From Gnetum montanum (Eukaryota; Streptophyta; Gnetopsida; Gnetales; Gnetaceae): 64,000 nt of DNA. The position numbers and the translations under genes are program-made. A model generated the notes under the pieces. The model was given only the letters and a program-made list of their open reading frames with translations. It searched no databases and was not told the DNA's origin. The stretch spans positions 45,588-109,587 of the forward strand of contig MNCI01008018.1 in NCBI GenBank assembly GCA_015680685.1, read 5' to 3'. Every line of letters begins with the position of its first letter. The stretch's first letter is position 1. Shown one piece after another: positions 47,081-58,468 of this stretch.

Positions 47081-49100
47081 AATGACAACTCATCCTCGAG
47101 TTCCTTACAAAATATTTGGAAGGTATGGGATTATTGAGGGGAATGGAACTAATGGGATGACATGTGAATGGATCATCATTACAAGACTTGACAAAATGAG
47201 TGTTCATGACAATAAGGGTGAACACCTTATTACAATGACATCAGGCCTTAGTTGGCAGCTAAGAAAGAGAGAGAGAGAAAGAAGTATTGCTGCTGCCAAC
47301 GTCAAGATTGCGCCGTTCATTGTGCCTCGGTAAGCACACCATCGATCTTGCTCCTTGCATAGCTGTTGTAGTGCTGCTCCATTCCAAGTATTCCTTCTAG
47401 ATCTGGTCTGTTGTTGCATGATCACCATCTGCACACACAACATAGTATTATATTAGCAAGGGTAAATGAATCATCATGTAATTAATACCTTGTTGCGGTG
47501 AAAGGTCCATTGGCTAGGTTGTGGTATGGCTGATATGGATCTGGATATATAATAATGATGACTACCGAAGGTGTAGGGGTTAGGAGAAAATTGAAAAAAT
47601 CAAGGCTAGGAGAAAATCAAAAAAATCAGGCCCCATAGCCCCATGACTAATCACAAACCTTCGATAGTGTTAGAATGGAGAAAGGAAAGGAGAAAGAAAG
47701 ATAGATAAAAAGGGACAACTAAAGCATCGATTAAGTGGATGTTAAGATGGAATGAACAAAATAAAATTAATTACAAAAATGTTAGGGTAAAGAAGTTAAC
47801 TGGTGCTCCAAATAGGAATGTTAGTGGGTCCTCCCCAAAGCAGGCTCATGCCCTTAATGCCATGACAATCCCACATTCAAAGAGTCTGTAGGCTCTGGGA
47901 ATGTCATTTGGAACAAGAGTTAAAGTCTTAACCGCAAGAATTTACCAAAAAGAAAACAATGTATCAACCAAAATATATACACTAATGATACAACCGGCAA
48001 TGAGGTGAATAATGGAGAGAAGGGTGGAAAGAAGAGAATGGAATGGAATCCCAAGGACAAGGTGGTGTACAGCCCCTTGTGTGTTGCATGATTAATGTGA
48101 CTTAGCAAGTCTCATTCCAACTCCAACCTCAAACCAACCGCATCCAGTGACTTCGCATCAATGCATTCGACTAAACCATCCACTTGGGTAACAAGAATGC
48201 ATCTCCAAAGAGTCACCACCATTCCGACGAAACAAGTGAGGAGAGAATGGGAAGCGAGAAGGACCTTAGTTAGAGGGAACACTTTTGGTTCCATAACCAG
48301 TGCTTGTAGCCCAAGTTTATTTTGTATAAGGGGTGTGCTTTGAATTCTCACTTTTCTCTTTTTTGTTTTTTGTTTTTTTGTTTTTTTCTATTTTTTTTGT
48401 GTTGTGTTTTTATGCATGAGAACCACACCATGCAAAGACTTGATTATTTTTATTGTCTCAGCTTCCGATAATTGGGTAACATTGGAACGGAAAGAAAACT
48501 CAAGAAGAAAACATCCAAGAACCTAAGAGAATGGCCAACAAAAATGCATCAAGTTCCCTTGAATTCACACCCTTTTCAATCCTTGAGTCCTTCCTTAGTT
48601 TGAGAATTGCCCAGTCATCAATTTGTTAAAGTTGTTATTAGAAAGGGGACTGTACATTTCCAAGCCGAGAGAGACCATAGAAATTGGTGGATGGATGGAT
48701 GAAGTGATCTCATTGTCTACCATATCAAAAGGAACATACCTTAGTATCAACATTGTGACTTAAAGGTAAAAACCAAACATTAGCAATCAATATGAAAACA
48801 GTTCATACCATCATTCCGAACACTTATTGGTGACAAACTTACAGGATGGGTCACACACACACACACAAAATGGTGAAAAAGTATAGTATGTTGTAAAACA
48901 AAAATAAGAAAAGTTAAAGAAAGTTGTAAAACAAAAATGTGTACATACAAAAACATGTAAAACAAAAATGTGTAAAACAAAAATGTGTAAAACAAAAACT
49001 TAAAAGAACTAAGGGCCCCAAATGATTAGCATAGGTGGCCATCTCCCCCATGACTGAGTGGAAAGGGAGAGATTTGAAATAATGAATGTCTATTTGAATT
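47081..49100 (-). other. 3' noncoding region of element J
   Basis: Collinear with 34037-35843 of H. Contains the conserved TTGTGTGTGCAG|ATGG (plus-strand CCATCTGCACACACAA at 47426-47441), the pyrimidine tract (47262-47282) and the block CTTTGGGGAGGACCCAC (around 47830). No conserved protein, so probably untranslated. Confidence 0.6.
48893..49005. repeat. Short tandem repeat GTAAAACAAAAATGT
   Basis: About five copies of a 15-16-base unit, three of them consecutive at 48956-49000; also (CA)n at 48850-48866. Confidence 0.7.
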
Positions 49101-49310
49101 TCTTAAAAGTGCCCAACTTCTCCCCATTGATGTTCTTAGATTAAGGGGTGGAAGTTGGCGGCGTTCATATTCCAATGTATCTATGCCTTTGTTATGGGCA
49201 TGAGTTGTTTCCTCAATTCATTCCATGCATATTTGTTGGTTGCTCTTTTGAGTAGCTATCAACCACGTGGCGTCTAATACTTGTTGTGTGGCTATTGCAT
49301 ATAGTCACTT

Positions 49311-50414
49311 TTATATGTCAATATCTTGTGCACACTGATTACATGAAGGCAATGTTAAACTTCGCATCACCAATGATATCTGCATGCAATGGCACCCTGT
49401 GTCACCATATGCGATGCATGGAACTCTCTTCCTCTCAATCTTCTCAAAAGTATTTTTCTTGGATATTTCTAGGGAAAGATTGTGGATTCCTAGGCGTGCA
49501 TCTATTGTACTCAGCCATGCCCTTCCCATTATTATTGGGAAATCCCCTTTGTCATTGTTTATTTGGATCACCAGGAAATCAGCTCGGTATGACCAACCAC
49601 CCATGGTGGTAACAATGTCCTCAACCTATCCCAAGGGAATAGTGATGGACTGGTCATCCAGCTCTAAGTGAATATTGCTCTTCTTGAGTGGAGGCAGGTT
49701 CCAGGTTTTATACAATTCTTGTGAGATTAAGTTGACTTTGGAGCCAGAGTTGAGGAGAGCCTTATGGGGTTCATTCCCAGTGACTTGGAGATAAAATAGG
49801 GGGACCCCAGGATTAGATAATTTCTTGAGAAGGTGGCCTACCTTAATCCAGTCGGTAACGGTATGTGTTAACATAACCGTGTGCATCGGGCATGATTTTT
49901 TATTTGAAGGGGGTCCCAAAACCTTATTTGGTACGACGGTGTTTAGATGTTCAACCGCTTGTGAGGGTGAGGGCTTAGTTGGATTGTTGGTTTTGAAGAA
50001 AGATATTTTTGGCATAAAATTGTTAGGACCAACAAGGAATTGAGGATTGGAAGCCCTCGTGATGTTGGGTTGTTGCGGTTGAGTGGGAAATACCCTTGGC
50101 ATTGTTGGAGCGGTTGGTGGTGGAGCTACCGACGTGAGAGGTGCGGATGGATTTGGAGGATGGTATACATGTGGAGTGTTCCTACTAGGAGGGGACGTCT
50201 GATAATATTCCTGAACTGGGTGGTGACGTTGTGGAGTTTCATAACCCATAGGGTCACTTGGAGGAATCAGTTGCTGCACGTAGTATCCATAAGGATTAGG
50301 TTGCCGGTAAGGGTAGTATTGTTTCGGTGGTATCATTCCCCATGACTGTGGGTGTTTCCACAGCTGATGTTGTTTGATGGATTGTGGTGGAGTTCCACTT
50401 AGATAGTATGTCAA
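49311..50414 (-). pseudogene. Gag tail and aspartic protease of element J
   Basis: One frame over 1.1 kb with a single stop (near 49627, between IPLG and VEDI). Pro/Gln/Tyr-rich gag tail (PQSWGMIPPKQYYPYRQPNP, HPPNPSAPLTSVAPPP), HTVMLTHTVTDWIKVGHLLK, then ALLNSGSKVNLISQELY where the catalytic Asp is Asn, LPPLKKSNIHLELDDQS and FPIIMGRAWLST. Protease function is lost by the D-to-N change. Confidence 0.85.
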
Positions 50415-52366
50415 TGGTTGGTGGAACTATCTTAGGTTACCTTGAGGATAAGGTAATCTTCGAGGTGTCTATCGCCTATTGAGTCTCGGGTTAAGTGCAT
50501 ACACCCCAAAATCTTGTAGATGTGAGATGATTGGACAACATCCCTTAGGATGGTTGTATTGGTAGATCTCACATCCACCATCATTTTCTGAATCCAAATC
50601 CACAACTTCATCGGAGATATTTATTGTCCCCTTACCCTTATCATGTGTAGGGCCTAAATTTTTCCGCTTTTTCTTGTCCTTGTCACTACTTTGTTCCTCC
50701 TTAGACTCCTCTACAATCTTTAGGAAAATTTCAATTTTACTGTCGAAGGAGCTCCATACTTCATCGACCTTAGCTGCTACTTCTGTTATTAGCTTTTGAA
50801 GTGGCAAGGTTTTTCTGTTCACCAACTTTTCGAGTGGTGACTCATCCTCTTCATCGCAAAATCTCATTCCCTTCTTTCAAAGAGAGGGATCACGGTTGTA
50901 TTCTTCCATACTTTCCCTTTTTCGTAGCTCCCCTTCTTCTTTTGCTACTTGCTCCAACAAGCGATGAACTCCCTTGGGCATAAGTCCCAAGGGTTCTTCT
51001 AGTTTCATGTCTGAGCCCATCTACGATGTGGCGGAGTTGATCCCGTTGAGCGTATCCATGAACCGAGAAACGATTGTAACAAGGTGTAGTATCGGGCCAT
51101 GGTAGCATCCAAGGGTTCATGAATACCTTACTTCCATATTTGGATCTTCTTATGCAAATTGGACACTCTGGAGTATGTTTGATACTTATTGTTGAAGAGT
51201 TCAAGCATCGTACTCCACCTCCTAATGGTTTCTGGTTCTAAGGACTGGTACCAACTCTCTACTTCCTTGGTGAGTGTCCTGGGAAACAACTTAAGTTTCT
51301 ACCACTCGTTCTCAATGTTTTGCAAGGCACAAGCATCATGGAATGCCTGTAAATGATGTTGTGGATCAACGTTGTATCCCCCTTCAAAGCATGGGATGTT
51401 ATTCATGTCTAAGCATTTGATTTGACTATCCTTTAAATGCCTTGTGGGAATTCTCACTGCCTTCATTATGTCAAGCATACTTTAGGTGGCTAGTAGGGCC
51501 TCATCATGATCATCTCTTTCATGATGCCTGTGATGTCTCCATTGTTTCCTACTCTCCCTTCGTTCATGCCCTTGTCCTCTCTCTCGACTCTCTCGTCGAG
51601 GTCTCTCATTTTTCTTACTTTTATCCTCTCCATTATGCTCATCATGATTACACCCTAATGTGGAAGGAGAGGGTGAGTAATGTGAAGAAGGGAAAGAAGA
51701 AGGAGAACCATTGTTGTGGCAATGCTTCCTACCTTCTCTTCGGCTGCTTCCACCCTGATCGTGATGACGATCTAAGTGCCCATCCTTATCTTTTGTTGTT
51801 GTTCCCTCTGTGAACAGCTAGTGTTCACAGGCATCAGAACCAGGGTTATGTATCGTTGATCGTAGGTTTTGATACCCTACCTCCTCACCATTGTTAGGAG
51901 GGGGAACATCTCTTGATAGAGAAACCATTGTGAGTGGTTCAGCATCTCTAGTTTCACTAAGGACGTGTGGGACCTCTTTGGCCTTTAATAGTATATGTTG
52001 GCTCTCCTGCCTTGCGTCCCTCATATGTTGTGCTTCTGTGGAATGATAATCCCTTGTGTTAAAGTCTTCCATAATGTATTCAACATAGAGCTCTATCATG
52101 CCAGTCTGTGCTAAAGCATGGATAAGCATGCTAGGGACTGATCGATCTGGAGGTAACACTATGTTACCAAACAAATCTCTCCAGCGCATCTATTCTTCTT
52201 GATGGAGGATAAAAGTATAATCAGGTTTATACTCATCAGGATGAGTATATGTCACTTTGTATTGTTGAGGAATTGGCTAATTTCAACTATGTGTTTTTGA
52301 TTGCTGACTGTTATTTGTATGGTCCTTAGGTGGTGAGTTGCTTTTGTGAGAAGAAGAAGAAAACAT
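50415..52366 (-). pseudogene. gag: Gag of element J
   Basis: Start at 52366 (MFSSSSHKSNSPPKD). N-terminal domain HPDEYKPDYTFILHQEE, WRDLFGNIVLPPDRSV and a 123-residue open stretch to 51818; charged linker; capsid core IPCFEGGYNVDPQHHLQAF, KLKLFPRTLTKEVESWY, WSTMLELFNNKYQTY (51480-51190); GLRHETRRTLGTYAQG (51030); acidic/basic linker with KDKKKRK; knuckle CEIYQYNHPKGCC at 50573-50535 (second Cys is Tyr). Two net frameshifts and a few stops; better preserved than G. Confidence 0.83.
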
Positions 52367-52494
52367 GATGTCTTATAGGTGTGCTAATTTTAACCATTAT
52401 TTAATTTTTTGTTTGATTAACCCTAAGGTTCGTTTAAGGTTCCAATGATGTGAGTAATATCCTCTTATGTCCTACTTAGTGCACAAACACTTAG

Positions 52495-52512
52495 TCCCCG
52501 GCAATGGCGCCA
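52495..52512 (-). other. Primer-binding site, tRNA-Asp (element J)
   Basis: Minus-strand TGGCGCCATTGCCGGGGA, 17 of 18 matching the complement of the plant tRNA-Asp 3' end. The best preserved in the G/H/J subfamily. Confidence 0.88.
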
Positions 52513-52513
52513 A

Positions 52514-53561
52514 TGATGAGTGGCAAGGTATCCCTACACTCAACCATACGAAACGAGCATAGCACACGCGATCCGGTCAAACTCCATAGACTAAATGCCT
52601 ACACTCCTCATAGAACACTTAAGGTTAACCATTCATTGTCTTCCCAAACTTACTTGTAGTTGTCATGGTGTATGGTTAAGTAAGTCCGAGGTATATGATT
52701 TTTATAGCTTTTTATGTTTTTCTCCTATGCTAACAGAGTGAAGGGTTGAGAAACTAATTACTAACTCTAACTAATGACGAAGTCTAAATTACCTAGCATC
52801 AGCATCCATTCCCACTTACCGTACATATCCTGAACCGATGCAACCATGGCTACCAAATGCTAATCATCACTGGGATCACCACGTGTAATGCACGTGCTCG
52901 AAGTGGTCGTACTGAGGCACTTAACTAGGAGGAAAGGGTTGAGAGAATCTATCTAGCCTGAGTGCGATGAGCAACCAATTCCTTGACTAATCGTACACAT
53001 TTTGGTGCACGACTACCACTGGGATTACCAAGCGTAGATCCTAGATACGCCACTGGGTTACCAAGTAGTCACACTAGATGCTCGTAATCAAGTCGTACTC
53101 ATACTGCGTGTGATGAGCAGCCAATTCCTTGACTAACCGTACACATCCTTAGATGCTCATAATCAAGTCGTACTCATACCACATTCTAGGAGTTTAAGGG
53201 TGAGAGAGAAAAAAATAAATAAAATCCTATTCCATGCACTGCAAGGTTTATCCAGGAAGTTTGTCTTTATTTCCGTACACAACTTGTGTTCAAGTACAAT
53301 GTTGCTTGAATGAAGATCCGTTCACTTTAGGACTCCTACTGCGGACACATGGAAAATAATCTATCTCTGGAGTGATCAAACTGCTAGAGTTTCCACACTT
53401 CTAGCCTAGGATGGGAAATAAGGGGAGTGCTGCCTCTTATTTATAGATTTGGCAACGGACCACGATATCGTGTACGTGATATCGCAGGGGACGATGCGAT
53501 ATCGCGGCGGCCACGATATCGCGTATGTGATATCGCGGCTCATGCAAATCGTGTCTCATCA
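52514..53561 (-). repeat. 5' LTR of element J
   Basis: 1048 bases, near-identical to 46033-47066 including the internal segment duplication, so that duplication predates this insertion. TATA box on the minus strand at 53445-53438. Confidence 0.92.
53458..53545 (-). promoter_or_regulatory. Longest GATATC palindrome array (J 5' LTR)
   Basis: Five GATATC-type cores in 88 bases: CCACGATATCGTGTACGTGATATCGC, GCGATATCGCGG, and CCACGATATCGCGTATGTGATATCGCGG read in parts. Almost every core is followed by CG or preceded by CG, giving a CpG island-like patch just upstream of the TATA box. Confidence 0.75.
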
Positions 53562-53885
53562 CATGGCTTACTGGATTCAGAAGGTTATAAAAGATATCAT
53601 CAAACCTAAGTAGATAAGTTTTTTTAAAAATAGACATATCTTAAATAATGTTATTGTAGCTTGGAAAGGAATGTAGGAAGTTTTTAATACTAATTAGGAC
53701 ATTTCTTTTATTAAGTTAGATTATGCTAAAGCTTATGATAAGATGGAATGGAATTTCCTTATTTCTTATCTCTATAAACTAGGATTTGGTGTTTATTTTT
53801 TGTATCTTTTTCAGACCTTGCTCATTGATACTAATGTTCAAGTTACTACAAATTTTGAATTAAGTTTCACATTTTCTCTTTAGTG
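53562..53885 (+). pseudogene. LINE (L1-type) reverse transcriptase, right part
   Basis: Starts with the CATGG duplication and continues the frame cut at 46032: QKVIKDIIKPK, FFKNRHILNNVIVAWKGM, FIKLDYAKAYDKMEWNFL (the first catalytic Asp of RT), LYKLGFG. The order matches plant L1-type RT (IIS..QSAF..GR.I.DN...A...KLD.AKAYD). Coding similarity fades near 53885. Confidence 0.78.
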
Positions 53886-54056
53886 GTTAGTTTATTAAAG
53901 TTTTCTTCTAAATCCCTATCTTTGTATTATTACTAATTTTTTTTTCTTTTTTCTTTTTTATTTTTTTTGTTTTGCATAATCAACATTATGATTTGCCATA
54001 GAATATCATTAAGGAAATTTTAATTGATGCTCAAGATATGTAATTGCTTAACATGT

Positions 54057-55938
54057 TGTAACACCCCACTAACTAGGTTTAGGCTAGAAAGATATTACAT
54101 AAAACATAAAAATGTAAAGATAAAAAAAAAAATTTAGCTTAGGAAAAATGTTGGATGCTAAGAAAAATATGACAAGATAAGCAATAAGGATACATAAAAA
54201 CATACCCATATGACTAGAAAAACGTTGGATAGCAAAAAGAAAAAGTTGTAAAACTATTATATGAGCCCCATGAGTATAAAACCTAACCTATCCACTCATA
54301 AAAAAAATAGTTGGAAGCCCTATTTCCTAAGAAAATATAACAGTAAAAGAGAAAATATAAAGTAAAAGATACAATAAAATAAATATAAAAATATATAATA
54401 AGAGAAATACATCATTAAAAGACATTGGGCTCTAACAATAATAAAAATTATTAAATAAAAATAGCTAAAAATATCCATTGCTGCAAAAATACAAATTTGT
54501 GATAAAGTTAGGCTTGCATCAAAGACAGTAAAATACAAATCCTCGTAACCAAATAGCAACATTATATGACACAAAAATCCCAATTAAACATTACAACCTA
54601 TAAGAAAAACATACAATTGGCAACTTAATGACTAAACTAAAAATACATTAAAATAGAATTCTAAGAATTAGCTTCACCATCTAACTCATCTTCCTCAAAA
54701 CTAACTATATCACCTAGAAGGCACAAAAGAAATGGAAATTAGTTTTAAAATTGAGTAATAGACCCTTACCAAGAAAATAAGCACTCTAAAAATAGATTTG
54801 GCACTTACCGAAAAATGTGACCCGTGTAGGCATCATAAAAATGTTGGAATACTCATGGATAAATGCAACCTACGTATGCAGTACTAATCCAAGGTCCAAA
54901 TTTAAATAAATTCAAATGTCAAAATAGAAATACTTATATCCAAAATAACCCTGTGGGGTGGGGAAATGTACCCAAATTTCTTAACAAACCACACAAGGAG
55001 CAAAGCCAAAGAAGATACTTCCAAGCAAGGATCTAAGACTACCAAATCTAGAGAAAACATAGGTTGTAAGAGTCTAACTAAAATTGCAAAAAATAAAAAA
55101 ATAAAAAAATCACAAAATGGAATCTTAGGTTCTCAAGATCATTCTAAGCTTTTAAATTTTTTTTAAAAAAAATTTAGACCTTGGATAATTTTGAAAAGCC
55201 CTAAAAACTACACCTTTTCCCATTTTCATAATTTTTCATTTTTGGAAGATCAAGGATTGCTTTATAAAATTTTCTCAAAATGACATGTGGCATCTTATTG
55301 TATCATTGGAATTTTTTGCAATCTTCATTGTGACATTGTGATAGGATCATGAAATAAAATTAAGGATACATTAAAATCCATTCTAATAAGTTGAAAAAAT
55401 TTGACTATTTAGCCATTACCATCCAACAATGTTTTAGGGATGAAAATGCAAATTATGACTAAAATCCCTAGTTTTATAGTACAAAAATTCAGCAAAATTA
55501 ACATGAAGTCAAAATGAATCAAAACCTGGTCAAAACATTATACATAAATAATTAGATCTGACAAAGAGACATTTCATCAAACAATAAGTTAACAAAGCGA
55601 GTGAGATTAGCAAAAACAAATGCGCACAAAAACAAAATACTAAAAAATCATAGTTTAGAGTAAAGTTTCAAATTTTTCTACCTAAAATAACAACATTGTA
55701 GCTATAATAATTTATAAGATTGAGATCGTCTAAATAGGTTGTAAGCCCTAGTAAAAATTGAAGGTCAATGATGATATCTATGCAAATTCTAAAATGAAAT
55801 TTGAAAGCTCTTATTTAGCTCCTCTTCAAATTACTAGGGCCTCCCTCTGTAGTTCTATCTCCCATATGTCAATAATGCAACTAGATGAATTCTAATGGAA
55901 TGAGTACTAGGTATTTATGCTCACAAGGGAATGACATG
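54057..55938 (+). repeat. Candidate long LTR or other repeat starting TGTAACACCCC
   Basis: TGTAACACCCCACTAAC is a common start of plant gypsy LTRs. The next 1.8 kb is AT-rich, noncoding, and ends with a TATTTAT-like box at 55912 before element K1. No partner copy in the window, so this rests on the terminal motif alone. Confidence 0.35.
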
Positions 55939-56843
55939 TGATGAGTCATGATTTGCCTATCTAGACATCAGAGTCTTGACATCTAATGAATCGCTATTTT
56001 CTATCTACTTCGACATCGGGTATGCAACGTTGGGGCCGCGACGTCGTGTACATGACATCGAGGCCTAGATGCGATGTCAAGTACCTAACATTGAGGTATA
56101 TACTCTGGCCTATAAATACAATGCCTAGGCTCCCATTTTGAGTTAGTTTTCAAGGTATTTTTTAGTTTCTTTTCTTTAAAGTCTACTATTTTCAATGCAT
56201 GCTCGTAGTGTGATGTTTGTAATTGTACAACACCTTTGTTCGAGTGTGACATACTTGGACACGTTACCTTATTGGCAATAAAGATCAAGATTACTCCCAT
56301 TATTACAGCATTCACTTAGATTACTTTTTATTGTTAATTATTTATTATTTTCTTTAGTTAAATATTTCCATTTATTGCTATTTACTATTCATGTTATTAA
56401 GTAGAATGTGTACACCTTAATCATGAGCGTTTAAGTGTAAATACTTGGTAATCCAAAGGTGTATCATTTGGCACAACTAGTGACATATACTTGGTGACCC
56501 TAGAAGTAGTCTCATGAAGTCCAAGATGTGTATGGATGCTTAAGGGTGGATACTCATCACACATAGGCTAATTTAGATATTGTTTTCTATCATTCATTAG
56601 TATAATTTATCTCTTTATCATTATCAGGAGTAGCATAGAATTAGGAACAACATCATATGCCTCACCTTCGACTAAACTATATGTGACAAAGCTCCCACTA
56701 GTCCAAGTGGAAAGATAGTGAACTATGATCAAAGCATAGAAATCTAGATATCACAACTAGTCCCATCCATGGAATTCGACCAGATTGTGCATGAACACTT
56801 GTGATTCATATGGTTGAGTGTAGAGGTACCTCATCACTCATCA
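55939..56843 (+). repeat. LTR of element K1
   Basis: 905 bases. Array of GACATCG/GACGTC motifs at 55955-56095 (for example GCGACGTCGTGTACATGACATC), TATA box TATAAATA at 56111-56118, AATAAA at 56277-56282. R/U5 resembles K2 (GCATGCTCGYAGTGTG), but the array-TATA block resembles G. Confidence 0.82.
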
Positions 56844-56844
56844 T

Positions 56845-56862
56845 TGGCACCGTTGTCAGGGA
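56845..56862 (+). other. Primer-binding site, tRNA-Asp type (K1)
   Basis: TGGCACCGTTGTCAGGGA, one base after the LTR, two transitions from consensus. Confidence 0.82.
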
Positions 56863-56969
56863 TGATGCTAATTATCTAGATTAGTTATATTATACATGAT
56901 CATTGTAAAAGGCATTAATGATATATCTTTCAAAAAGTCTTAGCTCACACACATCATAAACCAACAACA

Positions 56970-58468
56970 ATGTCTCTCCCACACGAAAATGACAATGCAT
57001 TGTATAGAGAACACATTCATTAGAGAACTAACAAGATATATGATGAAGAAGATTGGAGTGATCAACCTTATGCAAAGGTTTCTTATAATCATGATCACCC
57101 TGATGACACTCAAAGACTACATTCACCTAAGGTAGACAATCTTAGAGAAGATGACATAGGTCCTAGACTAGGGGAGGCCTCAAGGCCTAAGACCTCCTCA
57201 AAACCAAGAAATCATAAATTAAGGGACCTTAAGGAACATCATAAAATCCATGGCAATACTTCTAGTTCCTCATCTTCCTCTTTCACCTCAACTTCTAGTT
57301 CTGATGAAGATGAATGTAGGTATAGAGATAGAGCTCCACTAAAGGGTTGGACTAAAAACTAGAACCGAACCCATGGGAAAAGTCAAAGAAGTCATCATGA
57401 ACATAGAAATTTCCCTCGTAATCTATTTGATGATGATGAACCACTATTGGCCGCTAAGAGCCTAATGCATATTACAAAGATATTTAGGATATCTCACAAG
57501 CATCACAAAAAGAGTCGTCCAGCTAAGCTTGATGTGAACAATCTTCCTCAATTTGCAGGAGGCTATGATGCAGATCCACAACATCATTTACAAGCCTTCC
57601 ATGATGCATGTGCATTCTACAACATGGAAAGTGAGTGGAAAAAGCTTAATCTCTTTCCTAGGACACTAATTGATAGAGCCAAATTGTGGTATCAATCATT
57701 GAAACCAAATTCAATCCAACAATGGTCTACAATGATAGAACTTTTCAACGAGAGATACCAAACCTATAAAAGAGTGTTCAATTTGAGGAGACAGATCCAA
57801 GAGTGGAAACAAGAACAACATGAACCCTTGGACATGGCCTTAGATAGATATTATGCCTTATTGAATTGATGCCCAAGCCATGGTTTCTCCAAAGAAGATC
57901 AATTGTTCCACATCATAGATGGGCTTTGTAATGAAACGAGGGTAATCTTTGGGATGTATGCACCAAGGAAATTATATGAGCTCCCAGTCCATCAGGTCAA
58001 AGACCTAATAGAGCATGTGGCAAAATAAGAAGGAGATATGTGCAAATGGGAGAATGTTAAGAAACACCAATGGGACCTAACTCTTTAATCAAAGGAGGTC
58101 CAAATTTATGGTAAGGAAAATGAGACTACTTTTGATAAGGTGATTCCACAATTGACTTTGCCAATAAAGGAGTCTATTAATGATCTAAAAGCAAATTTTA
58201 ATAGAACGTCCAAATTGATAAATGAAAAAATCAAAACTCTTATTGAGATAGTCATGAAGAAGATCATGCAACCCACACTAGGTGATCACAATAAACAAAG
58301 GACATAGAACCAAGAAACACTTAAGAATACATTTTGGCAAATGAGAAAAGGGGCTAAGGAAAGTGAGGCTAAAGACTTCCTCTCCCACAAGGTAATTATA
58401 GATAGTCTCTCAACTAATCGTACCAACCTAGGGGGACTTATTACGAGCCTCAACATAGTTATCAACCA
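56970..58468 (+). pseudogene. gag: Gag of element K1
   Basis: Start at 56970 (MSLPHENDNALYREHIH), in frame with the capsid core. Ser-rich stretch (TSSSSSSSFTSTSSSDEDE), then DDDEPLLAAKSLMHI, QFAGGYDADPQHHLQAFHDA, WKKLNLFPRTLIDRAKLWY, WSTMIELFNERYQTYKRVF, LRRQIQEWKQEQHEPLDM (57447-57869, open). Two stops upstream, more after 57869. Cut by K2 at 58468. Confidence 0.82.

Larger units (their letters stand above)
46033..53561 (-). mobile_element. Athila-like element J lacking RT, RNase H and integrase
   Basis: 7.5-kb minus-strand element with LTRs 52514-53561 (5') and 46033-47066 (3'), TGATGAG...CTCATCA, exact target duplication CATGG on both sides (46028-46032, 53562-53566), a nearly perfect tRNA-Asp primer site, gag, protease and polypurine tract. 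After the protease the sequence matches H to about its 31149 and resumes at about its 34020; the 2.87 kb holding RT, RNase H and integrase is missing (junction in J at about 49100-49112). LTRs look about 95% alike, the youngest insertion here. It fits a non-autonomous, gag-carrying LTR element. Confidence 0.88.
55939..58468 (+). mobile_element. Athila-like element K1, 5' part
   Basis: LTR 55939-56843 with TGATGAG...CTCATCA, primer site and gag, interrupted at 58469 by the LTR of K2; the remainder is not in the window. Gag subfamily differs from G/H/J and matches K2. Confidence 0.8.
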
